From Sipunculus nudus (lineage: Eukaryota > Annelida > Sipuncula > Golfingiida > Sipunculidae), in contig CM049308.1 of the NCBI GenBank assembly GCA_026874595.1, forward strand, positions 71,396,624-71,460,623: a stretch of 64,000 bases of DNA, in the 5' to 3' direction. Made by a program: the position numbers and the translations under genes. How positions within the stretch are numbered: position 1 is the stretch's first letter; the number at the start of each line of letters is the position of its first letter. A model generated the notes under the pieces. That model worked only from the letters and a program-made list of their open reading frames with translations. It was not told the origin of the DNA and searched no databases. Shown here piece by piece: positions 12,601-25,100 of the stretch.

Positions 12601-15600
12601 TCATATGATTCTTCAAGGTCATGTTGCTTCAAGGTCATTTCATTCGAAATATACATAGTACACAGCAAAATATTGTCTTATTTTGTTATTTTTTTTATAT
12701 CATGCTGTTTTCAAATATAATCATAAATCATCTCCAACATACTTTAATTGTCATATATTTTTTTTAAGAATATATTTTAAACAAATAAAGAGTTCACATA
12801 AAAACAATAATGTGTTAATGAATATATATCCGTTTTTTTAAGAGAAGGTAAGTTGTTAATGAGCATTTCATAGTCTTGTAAAATAACCTAAGATTAACAA
12901 AGTAAAATAAAACAAATAGTGCTGGATCTGATAAAATAAATTATTTTATTCACTTTCAGAATAGTAAAGCATTGCAGCAGTGAATTGAAATAAAGTTTTC
13001 ATGATCTATATTAAGTGAAAGCATGTCCTGGTGACACTGGATTTTCAACATATGTAGAACAGAATTTCATTGTACATTTGGATTTTTTTTAGCTCAGCTG
13101 AATGTAAGTCATCTGAGCTATAGTTGTGGCAATCACTCTTTGTCCGTCTGGTCGTCCGGTAGTATGTCCGTTAATAGGGCACAAATCGTAACCACTGGAT
13201 CTGGAATCTTCTAACTTTACATCCATGGAAAATCTCCTTTGAAACCTGGAATAGGGTCTCTGTTACGCATATTCTTTGACCTATTTAGCTCCGAAGTACT
13301 CCCCAGAATAATGGAGAATTTGATACAAAAACTCAAGTATCTAAACAACTATTGCATTGATCACCATGATTCTTTGCATGGATATTGATCATGGAGTGAT
13401 TCATCAGGTTTTGCAGACTGGTGGCACCATATGTATTTTTAGCTCAGCTGACTATAAGTCATCTGAGCTATAGTCGTGGTCCATTGTCCGTCGTCCGTCC
13501 GTCTGTCCGGAGTGCCGTCCGTAAGACTGGCACGTTTCGACACCATTGGACCTACGAATCTGAAATTCAGCATACAGTTAGATGTCCCCAAAATCTCCTA
13601 CCATGCCAAAAATTGGGTCAATATGACTTCGTTCCTTCGAGATATTGAGGAAAAACCTCAATTTTTTATTAGAAATCTATTTTCACACTTCAGGACTGCC
13701 GAATATCAAAACCACTCATCTGGTTTTCTTCATTTTTACCATAAATATTCCTCTATATGGTTCCTATGTACATGCCAGAAGTTAAGTCAGTATTATTTAA
13801 TTTAAAAAAGTTATGGGCCCAAACATAATGGACTTTGTAAAAAAATGAGGAAAGATATTTTGTCACTTAAGTCCAAAAGTGTTAAAGGTAGGAATTTTTT
13901 TCAGTAATACTACTTTAAATAATCAAAATTTAATTGTATACCAAAAATAAGATCAAAATCTGTTAAATTTTTTTAAATATTGGCAAAAATATAAAATTGG
14001 TACCTTAAATTTTGCCCAAGTTTGACCATGGCAAGTTTTTTTCCTGTAACTGCTGTGGATTTAATTTTCAAAGAATGTTTATGTTACCATTTCAACTGTT
14101 AAAACAAAAAATTTGAAACCAGTTGATCAAAAACTGTAGATTTTATTCAAGTTTTCAAGCACCATGTCATATATTGTTTACATCGAGCTAGTGCTATGCA
14201 GTTTACTAGAGCTCAGCTCCCCAGCTTCAGCTTTAAGTTCCTTAAATTTTGCATACAGTTAGATGTCCCCCAAATCCTCTTCCATACTAAAAGTTTGGTC
14301 ACTAGGACTGCATTCCTTCGAGATATTAAGAAAAAACTTCATTTTTCCATTAAAACCCCATTGTTACACTTTAAGATTGCCTAATATCAAAACCACTTAT
14401 CTGACTTTGATAATATATAATATACATATTTTTCTATACATTCGCTATGCATATGCCAGAAATTATGTCAGTATTGTGTAATTGTTTTAAGTTCTAGGCC
14501 CAAACATAATGCACTTTGTAAAAAATCAAGAAATATATTTACTTTCTTAACATGAAAATTGCTGAAGGTAGACATTTTTTGCCAGGGATATAACATTATT
14601 TAATCAAGATTCAATTGAATTCCCAAAATTAGTTCTGAATTTTTCAAATTTTTTAAGTTATTAGCATAAATATAAAATCAGTACCTTAAATTTTGCCCAA
14701 CTTTGGCCATGGCATGTTTTTTCCTTGTAAGCACTGTTGATTTAATTTTAATATCTTGCACACGTAAGGATTTTAGCTTCTAAATTCTGAAGTTATAAAA
14801 GGAATTGGTCAAAAACTAGCTTTTATGAAAGTTTTTATGAGACCATATCACACCTTGGCTGTACTGAAGCCCCTCTTTTATGTCCCCACATTGACCTTTC
14901 AGGCCAATTATGCATGCTTGAAGCAAGGCACTCTGCAGCCAGCCAGCTCTTAGGTGGCTTCAACTGGATCTAACTGTCCAACCCCCTCCACTAGTATTTG
15001 CTTAGGCCATAAACATAACAATAAACTTTTTTTTTAATATTTGGTTTATGATAAGAACTTAAAAAAATAAATGGAAAAGGAATTTATAGTTAATGAGTTA
15101 CAGGGGATTACCTTGCAATTACTGATCATTTATGGATCTTCCATGGATGGCCAAAATTGTATTTCAAATGACACCATGCAGTCACCATTGAGTATTTTTC
15201 ATTTCAACCATAAAAATGAAAAATAAATGATTAAAATAAATTGTTGTTTACTATTAGGGATTATATGAATCAAGATAATGATAGACAAGGATGCAGATGA
15301 TTATATTAAATTAATCTAAATTTCCAGGTCTTTTCCAGGTCTTTAACTTGTTGGTTTATATTTATTACAAAATTAAAATAATAAATAAATATGTCAAAAA
15401 TTTAAAATATTACTCAGACAAGTGTTCATTAAAGATTTTAATTTGTTTGACTTATAACTCATGGTTGTATCAGTTGTTACATGAGACTGGCTAAATAATC
15501 AAAATTTATATTGCTGGTCCTTTATTTCAGTTCATAAAATTAAACATTCCCAACTCCAGTTTGCTCCTGGTATGATATATTGGGTGTTTTGATCCTTGGA

Positions 15601-16035
15601 TTTATTTTAACACATGTATTAGTTTTATAGCTGAGAATACTTTTCTTTTTTTCCTGATACCATTGAAAAAAATATAAATATCCAAATTTTTCCTGTTAGT
15701 GCTGTGGATATAATTTTCACAGCATGTACACATTAACATTTCATCTGTTAAAATCTGAAATTTGAAACCAATTGATCAAAAACTGTGGATTTTATTCAAG
15801 TTTCCAGGAACCATGTCTTCATTGTTTGCATCAGATCAGTATAAATGCAGTGTACTGGGCAGTTACATAACACCTTCAGGTCTGACCTACTGCCACTGTG
15901 AGTGTCTGGGTCAGGCTGGGTCAGGCAGTAATTACCAGAGAGCCTCTCTTTCTCTCTCTCTCTGGCAGTCTAGGTCTCTCTTTCTCTCTCTCTCCTCTGC
16001 TTTTTCTATTTCTTTCTCCATCTTTCTTTCTCTCT

Positions 16036-16100
<65 letters not shown>

Positions 16101-19100
16101 CCTAATTGCCTCCCTTCCTCCCTCCATCCCATTCTGTTGACAGGTACTATAAACTAGATACATAAGCTATAAATGTTGATTCAATTTAGAAATGTGAATC
16201 AACTGAAATATTCACAATCACAGGTATGTTATACTGTAAATTTATAGTAACATTTGGAAACTTGGATTAAAATTATGTAATAAAAAAAAGGAATAAATGC
16301 AAATATTGTTAATTTTTTCTTGGCTCAGTAGAATGGGGAAAAAATTATTTGCTTTGTATCTCCATCTTTCTGTCTGTTTTAAATATTTAATGTTCATGAA
16401 TAAACTTTTTTTTATAAGCACTGTTGAATTAAATTTATATCCTGTATGTATATGCAAGGGTGTTGTAACTCTCACCATCTCCTTCTTCATCCTACTGAGG
16501 CTTTGCTCCTTGGCACTGTGAACAATAGTTCTATGGCTATAGCATAAAATTTAATAATTAAAGAAAATATCTACAGAGAGACAGAGGCATTGTAACTCTG
16601 ATCATAACCAGGGTTGGGTTTTAGGCTGCCTAAAACCTGTTTTCAATAGGGCAGAGCCTAAAACCTGCCTTTAACTGCCTAAAATAGGTTACCTGCCTAA
16701 AACTGCCTTTTACTGCCTAAAACCTTACTTACCCTCACCTATGACTTGCAGTTTCATTATGTTTTATTGTTACACAGCTAAATGCATTAAAGAAATATGC
16801 TTAACAAATTAAAAAGTGGGGAACACTTTATTCAAACTCAACAAATTAAACAGTGATACAAAAAAATGAATACAACACTACTTCAGGTTTTCCATAAGAA
16901 CACAGTTCTCTGACAGTTTTGTCTTGTATCCCCAAATCATGTTCTCAGGTCTCCGAACCCTTTGCATGCCATTACTGACAATTTATAAAAGAATGCTCAT
17001 ACTGTAAGCTTATAACCAGATACTTTTATTTGCTTTCTGTCTACAAGGGATTTAATTTTGTGATATATGCAAAAGAAGTTTTCCCAAATTTAAAAATTTG
17101 TTCCATTTATACTGATGAATAGTCTTTTATTAGCTCAGCTGACTATAAGTCATCTGAGCTATAGTCGTGGTCCATTGTCCGTCGTCCGTCCGTCTGTCAT
17201 GCCGTCCGTCCGTCCGTCCGTAGATGTGGCACGTTTTGAAACCGTAAGACCTAGGAATCCAAAATTCAGCATAATGTTAGATGTCCCCAAGATCTCCTAC
17301 CAAGCCGAAAACTGGGTCTTTGCGACTTCATTCCTTTGAGAAATTAAGGAAAAACCTAAATTTTTTATTAAAATCCTATTTTCACACTTCATGGCACGTT
17401 TTTTTCCCGTAAGCACCATTGATTTAGTTTTCTCAGCATGTAAACATAAATATTTAGTTTGTCTAAATCTGAAATTTGAAAATAAAAGCTTGAAAATTAA
17501 GCTAGTTATTGATTTTTAGCTCAGCTGACTATAAGTCATCTGAGCTATAGTCGTGGTCCATTGTCCGTCCGTCTGTCCGTCCGTCCGTCCGTCCGTCCGT
17601 AGATGTGGCACGTTTTGAAACCGTAAGACCTAGGAATCCAAAATTCGGCATAATGTTAGATGTCCCCAAGATCTCCTACCAAGCCGAAAACTGGGTCTTT
17701 GCAACTTTGTTCCTTTGAGAAATTAAGGAAAAACCTCAATTTTTTATTAAAAACCTATTTTCACACTTCAGGACTGCCTAATATCAAAACCACTCATCTG
17801 TTTTTACTCATATTTACCATAAATATTCCTCTATATAGTTCCTATGTACATGCCAGAAATTATTTCTGTATTATTTAATTTAAAAAAAGTTATGGGCCCA
17901 AACATAATGCATTTTGTAAAAAATCAGGAAAGATATTTGATCACTTAACACAAAAAATGTTAAAGCTATCGACCTTTTTTCCAGTAATATAACTTTAATT
18001 AATCAAAATTAAATTGTATACCCAAAATTAGATGAAAATCTTTTAAATTTTCTAAAATATTAATAAAAATAAAAAATTGGTACCTTAAATTTTGCCCAAC
18101 TTTGACCATGGCACGTTTTTTTCCTGTAAGTACTGTGGATTTAATTTTCACAGCATGTTTTTGTTAGCATTTCAACTGTTAACACCAAAAATTTGAAACC
18201 AGTTGATAAAAAACTGTAGATTTTAATAAGTTTTCAAGCACCATGTAACATATTGTTTACATCAAGCTAGTGTTATGCAGTTTGCAAGAGCTCAGCTCCC
18301 CAGCTTCAGCTCTTAGTTCCTTAAATTCGGCATACAGTTAGATGTCTCCAAAATCTCCTACCATGCCAAGAATTTGGTCACTAGGACTTAATACCTTCGA
18401 GATATTAATGAAAAACTTCATTTTTCCATTAAAAACCCATTGTTACACTTCAAGACTGCCTAATATCAAAACCACTGATCTGACTTTAATCATAAATAAT
18501 ATACATATTTTTCATTCTCTATGCACATGCCAGAATGATGTCAGTATTGCATAATTGTTTTAAGTTATGGGCCCAAACATAATGCACTTTGTAAAAAATC
18601 AAGAAATATATTTACTCCCTTAACAAGGGCATTGCTGAAGCTAGAGATTTTTTTGTCAGGGATGTAACATTATTTAATCAAGATTCAATTGAATACCAAA
18701 AATTAGTTCTGAATTTTTCAAATTTTATAAGTTATTAGTATTAATATAAAATTAGAACCTCAAATTTTGCCCAACTGTGACCATGGCACGTTTGTGTCCT
18801 GTGAGCACTGTTGATATAATTTTCATATCATGCACACATTAGGATTTCAGCTTTTTAGTTTAGAAAGCTGAAAGAAATTGGCCAAAAATTGTAGCTTTTA
18901 TTAATGTTTTTTATGAGACCCTGTCAGACTTCGGCTCTCTCCAGCCCCTCTTGAGTCACCTGTATGTTGACCTTGTTGACCTTTCATCAAATTATGCACG
19001 CTTGAGGCGAGGCATACAGGAATCCAGGCAGCTTATGGCCAGCCACAGTTGATCCAGGTGTCCAACCCAACTCATCTAGTAGTTTTAACCAACAACATAA

Positions 19101-22100
19101 CAATAAACAATAAATTAATAAATTTTTATTGGTTTTTAATAACAAATTAAAGACTAATTAAACAAATAGAAAAGGAATTTGTTAGTTTATAATAACAGGA
19201 AATTAACTTGCAGTTACTGATGATATAAGAATCTTGTATCGATGGGTAGAATGTCACATATTCCAAATAACACCATACAGTCACCTATGGCATTTTTCAG
19301 TTCAATTTTAATGCTAAAGAAGTAAATCATATTATTCATTACTAATCATTAGGGATCATATGAAGGAAATTAATGATAGACAAAGATGCAGTTGATAATA
19401 TTAATCTAGATTCCTACTGTGTCTAGTGTGTACATTGATGTGAAATTAGTCCAAAATGAATTTTTTACAGTTATTTTTTAATATAAATAAAAGCCATAAA
19501 ACCAGGTACTTTTGATCATTATTTAAATGTGTGAATTTTGTATATTCTGGATTCTCAACATCATTGGTTGGTGAAACTGAATAAATACCAGACATGGTGC
19601 GAATAATTTGTAATTGTATTTAAATACGAATATGATTATGTACTCCATTATAAAATTTCTTGCATAAAGAATAGGAATTCAGGTAAAAATGAAAGTATAT
19701 GAATACTCGTGCAAATACTTTCAAAATGTATTCATGAATGCATTCATGAATATATTCCTTAATATTATTTTAATAATCATATCAGTTATATTTCATTTAA
19801 AATAAATCATATGATTCTCTTATTATTTTTTATAAAAATTATATTTGGGACAATATTTGTAATTTTTTTTAATAAATAGTTAAACTCTTATATTATATGT
19901 TCTGCTTATAAGTTATATGGCCAAGTCAAAATCTGTGTGACAATAGTACTCCATTTGTTAATAAAATAAATGAAATCAATCCTCTTCCCTGTCTCCAAAG
20001 GTACTATCAAAATCATACATAAGCTAAACAACAACAACTCATAATACAGCTTATATTTATTACCACACAAAACCAGCATGTGCCTCATTTCTAAATAATA
20101 TTTTTTTATCATATATAACAGCTGAGCGTCGTGACCCATAGGTCCCTTGTTTTCAAAAATGAATTTTGAATAAATGGTAAAATGTGACTAAACATTGTGA
20201 ATTTTGAAACAAAATTGTAAACTTTTTGGAAATCTGCATGTTGTGATCTTTATTGTATCCCCAGACAAAGTCAGGGGATACTATGTTTTCATACCGGTCC
20301 CGCCGCCGCCGCCGCCGCATATAAATCTTGTTGGCGCGATAACCCAAGAAATATTTCACGGAACTTTACCAAACTTGGTATATGTATAGATAAGGGTGAG
20401 AGGGAGATGCCTATTTAAAATGAGGTCATGACCTTTACTAGGAGAGTGTCCTTGACCTTGAATAGATCCAATTTTGGGGAAAATCACACAAATTCTTTGA
20501 TATCTCAAGAAATCTTGCATGGATTTATCCCAAAATCAAGTTGATGGAAGATCATGGATAGGGTTGTCATGTTCCAGAAACTGGTGGCGCCACCTATTAT
20601 TCTTTACTTGTTTTCGTGCCGTTTAATATCCCCAAAATTGCCACCTTACAGTACTGTGAGCATTATAAGTCAAAAACTAATGGACAGATTTCTTTTATAT
20701 TATGCATATACATAGGTATGGGTTATGGGATGATGTTTATTTAAATTGGGGTCATGACCTTTCCTATGATAGTGGCCTTGACCTTGAATATTGCCATATA
20801 TGGTGAAAATCACACACCTCTTATGGTATCTCCACTGTTGATAGCCATATGGATTTCAAACATGACTTATGTATGGCCCACCACTAAAGTAAGAACCCTA
20901 TAGGTTCTAGGGTCATGAGTTCAAAGGTCAAGGTCACTGGACTGGCATTTTAAAAGATACTGTGGATGCATTTTAAGCCAAACTTTCATCTCAGATCTTT
21001 CATCTTGCACATATAGTTCACCTGCTAAGAGAGGAAGAACCCTATCAATTTTGAGGTCACAAGGTCAAAGGTGAAGGTCACAGGAGCCATCTGTCCAAAA
21101 ATTAGTTTCTTGATGATAATTCCTTCTTTTATTGATGTATGGATTTCAAACTTGACTTGTATTGGACCCATTGGAAAAGCAAGACCTGAATTGATTTTGA
21201 GGTCATGAGGTCAAAGGTCAAGGTCACAGGAAACCTCTTTAAAAAGATTGTGGATGCATTTTCAGCCAAACAATTCATCTCAGATCTTTCATCTTGCACA
21301 TATAGTTCACCTGCTAAGAGAGGAAGAACCCTATCAATTTTGAGGTCACAAGGTCAAAGGTGAAGGTCACAGGAGCCATCCGTCCAAAAATTAGTTTCTG
21401 GATGATAATTCCTTCTTTTATTGATGTATGGATTTCAAACTTGACTATGTATGTCCCATTGGAAAAGCAAGACCCAAATTGATTTTGAGGTTATGAGGTC
21501 AAAGGTCATGATTATGTACTCCATGATCATGGTAAAAGTACAGATCATTTGTTCACAAACTGCTCACATGGTTTAGTTTTAACATTAGGAAACACATGGT
21601 CAGGTCACAAAATATTTTTTGCAACAATTTCTTGCTCATCAATACAAACCAATCATATAAACCAACCATGCCCTTTATTACCTCTTCCTCTACACTTTAT
21701 CTCCATTTGATATTATTTAAGATTTTTATCTTCTAGGTTAACGTCAGCTGAGCACAGTGACCCATAGGTCCCTTGTATTGTAGAGTAAGCTCACTAACAT
21801 ATCATGTATGTTTTGTATGCCTGTATCTTCAAATGGCAAAAAGCAAAGGATTGATTCTATAAATTATAACAGATCTTTTATGCTAGCCATAAACTAAAAA
21901 TATGATAATATCTTTTACATGATCTGATAATGAACTTTGATAATGAATTTCCACTAGTTGTTTATTCCCTTAGCAAGGTCATCCCTTGTCAAATTTTAAG
22001 ATTTTTTTGTGCACATGCTAATCTATATATTAATAACGTAAGGCGATTTTTGTAATTTTCCGTATCTCCTTTGAGACCACCACCGTACGGATTGCCCTGA

Positions 22101-25100
22101 TTTTCGACATATATTTGCTCCGGGTGTGTCCAAAGAGATTCCAACCACTTTTATTTGCAATATTTGCGTATTACGTGCACAAATATTAATTTTAATATTT
22201 GCTCCCCCATGGGCGCCTCTTTTCTTTGTGTCTTCGCGTCACCGGCCTGAAATAATCCCCTTCTCAAGAGGGCTTCTACCCCCCCCCCCCCCCCCACACG
22301 ACCTGATATGCTTGAATGCACATGTACCGCGTCCAGAGCGTTTGACAAATGAGCGAGTCGCATGCAACTAAAATCATGTCCAACTGTCACACAAACCAGT
22401 GTTTATTGCATTTAGTTTGTGGCAGCCGTCTTTTATGTGCGATCAAAGGTAGGCAACCATGAGGCAACACATGACACATACAAGCATCAACAGGTGACAA
22501 TAAGTCATTTTGTTTTCAAATCAAGATTTATGCCTGTAAACCTAAATTATGTGTTGATCGCACCTGATAATCATTGCCCGATGTATGTGTCATGTGTGTT
22601 TTTGAAAATATAGTGTCCAAAATTTTTACACGGATGCGATGAACGGATGCGATGATCGGATGCAAATAAACGTTGGAATGTGTCACCAGCTTTTTACACT
22701 GTGCGATTATGTCTCCAGGAAAGTTGGAGGGCAACTTTGAATAGCTATGTTCAACATAATATATTTTCATATAAAAATTATTTTATTTATCATATCAACT
22801 TCTCTGAAATATTCTCCGTCCAAACTCTTGGCTTCAATATGATGTTTATGCATAACACCATGCATATAATGGATCCATATATTAATAGCATATCACGATT
22901 TGTGTGTATCTCCAGATTTCTGGAGGATTTCTGATACCACCGTACGGATTGTTTTGGTCGCCCTAGACCGTGCGTAGCACGGGTATTTGCTAGTTGTTTA
23001 TATAATGATGGATATGCTCTGTTAAATGTATGATGAGATTGTGAAAATGGAACCCTCATGAAACACTATAATAAGTATAAAACTGAAAATGTGAAACTTT
23101 CCAGTAAATTAGACTTGTGACTGCATCACCCCAGCCAGTTGATTGTTTTATAAATCTTAAGTCAAAAATTTAAACAAAGGGAAGTTTTAGGCACTTTTGG
23201 TGCCTAAAACCTGTTATAGGCAGGGCAGTTTTAACCTAGTTATAACCTATGGTTAAAACCTTCCTGCCTAAAACTCGTCAACCCTGATCATAACACAACA
23301 CCCCTCCCCCCCCCCCCCCCTATCAAGTCATTGCACCTGTGGAATGGGGACGTTATGGCAACTGTATACATATCATAAAATTGATAAAAAAAGGTTTACC
23401 AAATAAATTGGTTCTCATCAGACAAATGTGTAAACTGTTGAACTGTCAACAGCTTATCAAAAGGTAACCAATGGAAAGGCATGGTCAGGTCTCAAATATT
23501 ATTTGCAACATTTTCTTCAATCATATAAACCAACCATGGCCCAGATTACCTCTTCCTCTCAAACATTATCTACATTTCATCATATTTTTAAGATTTTAAC
23601 CTTCCAGGTGGTTCAGTACTGTTGACCATTTGTCCATAGGTACCTATGTACATGCCAGAAATTATGTCAATATTGTGTAATATGTAGATGTGAGGGGCAT
23701 CAAAATAATGCACCTTGTCAAGACCGATCTTGTCAAGATATTATGTCATACAGTCACAAATTCATAAATCCCCTCATCAGTATAATTAATCATAACCTTG
23801 TATCTGTCAAATTGAACTCTTGCAGTTTTCCATACACTATAGATCCTTCAACAAATAGCCTTATCATCATTATACCACTGCTTAGCATACTGTCATTGCA
23901 TTCATATTTGCTCAAATAAATTGCTTTTTTTGACCCCTCCCAAATAAATAAAAAATAAACCACTATATTTTACTCCATATTAATCCATCAGTCAGGTTAT
24001 TTCATATATCATTTACTCACATATTACATTATATTCCTTTATAAAAGCCCACCATGACCATGATATTCTAAGCTTTATCTACTCAATATAGTATCACAGT
24101 GGTGATACATTTGTAGTCCAATCATGATCAGCTGAGCGCCGTGACCCATGGGTCCCTTGTTTTTTATTTTTTACAATTTTTTACTCTATTTTTTGAGATC
24201 TTAAAAGATGTGGTCATCTGTTAACAGGGCACAAATCATAACCACTGGACCTAGAATCTTCTATCTTGACATGCTGGGAGGCCCATGAAAAGTCTCTTTT
24301 GAAACCTTAAATTAGGTCTCTGTTACCTAAAACCTCTGAGCTGTGGGGCTTCAAAGTATACCCCTAGAATAATGAAAATTTGATACAAAAGCTCAAATAT
24401 CTGAACAACTAATGCCTTGATTACCATAATTTTTTGTATGGTTATTGATCAAAGAGTATTGCATCAGTTTCTGAAGACAGGTGGCATCACCTGTTTTTTT
24501 TTCAATTTTTTATGATTTTTTTTTCCATTTTAGAGACCTTTACAGATGTGATGATCTGTTACCAGGGAACAAATTGTAATGACTATACGTAGAATATTGT
24601 ATCTTGACATACAGTTACTACTAAGGCCCATAAAAATTCTCCCTGAAAACCTGGAATAAGGTCTCTGTTACCCATATTCTATGAGCTATGGGGCTCTGAA
24701 GAACCCCCCAGAATAATGGACATTTTGATACAAAAGCTCAAGTATCTAAACAACTAATGCATTGATCACCATTCTTTGCATTGATATTAGTCCTGAAGTG
24801 TTCCATCAGTTTCTGTAGACTGGTGGCACCACTTGTATTTTTTTTTTATTTTTTACAATTTTTTTTCTCTATTTTTGAGACCTTAGAAGATGCAGTCATA
24901 TGGTAACAGGGCACAAATCGTAACCACTGGACCTAGAATCTTCTATCTTGACATGCTTGGAGGCTCATAAAACGTCTCCTTGGAAACCTCGAATTAGGTC
25001 TTTTTATGAGACCTCCAAAGATTGGGTCATCTCTTAACAGAGCAGGGAGGTCAATATAAAATATCTTTGGAAACCTGAAATTAGGACTCTGTTACCCATA

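Larger units (their letters stand above)
17132..21775 (+). mobile_element. Helentron-type element C2, split by copy C3
   Basis: Starts AGCTCAGCTGACTATAAGTC with (CCGT)n, ends CAGCTGAGCACAGTGACCCA then TAGGTCCCTTG. The left portion (17132-17517) closely matches C3 and C4. After C3 it resumes with a 104-bp block duplicated at 47478, then repeat E (20254 onward), then about 260 bp matching the C1 region near 23450-23600. Much of the usual C-type interior is missing, so C2 may be deleted or rearranged. Confidence 0.75.
16601..23294. mobile_element. hAT-like DNA transposon with 8-bp target duplication (element 16609-23286)
   Basis: The left end is CAGGGTTGGGTTTTAGGC at 16609. The right end, read in reverse complement from 23286, is CAGGGTTGACGAGTTTTAGG. 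The 8-bp ATCATAAC flanks both sides perfectly (16601-16608 and 23287-23294). Copies of GCCTAAAAC cluster just inside both ends, as hAT subterminal repeats often do. Without nested insertions about 1.06 kb remains and no transposase is visible, so this is a non-autonomous element. It carries Helentron-type copy C2 and the Helitron. Confidence 0.88.
13441..24159 (+). mobile_element. Helentron-type element C1, split by an hAT-like element
   Basis: Begins AGCTCAGCTGACTATAAGTC with a hairpin (AGCTCAG...CTGAGCT), then GTCCGTC repeats, and ends CAGCTGAGCGCCGTGACCCA with the palindrome GACCCATGGGTC and CCCTTG, inside a T run of element B. The interior has two diverged units of about 700 bp (near 13540-14185 and 14200-14880) that match those in copies C3 and C4. 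Homology with C3 continues to about 15325. Further partial units occur near 15690-15830 and 16400-16450, and a long (TC)n tract lies between. The hAT-like element at 16609-23286 interrupts it; the remaining length is about 4 kb. Confidence 0.8.

Noticed and set aside
15762-16163. Ser/Leu-rich and Arg/Glu-rich open frames
   Set aside because: Direct translation of the (TC)n tract on either strand.
13421-19000. Several similar 60-110-codon open frames in elements C1 to C3
   Set aside because: They resemble each other only because the elements are copies. Frames are short, differ between copies, and contain no domain.
22126-22934. Open frames inside the Helitron
   Set aside because: Too short, with no Rep or helicase motifs; treated as non-coding interior.
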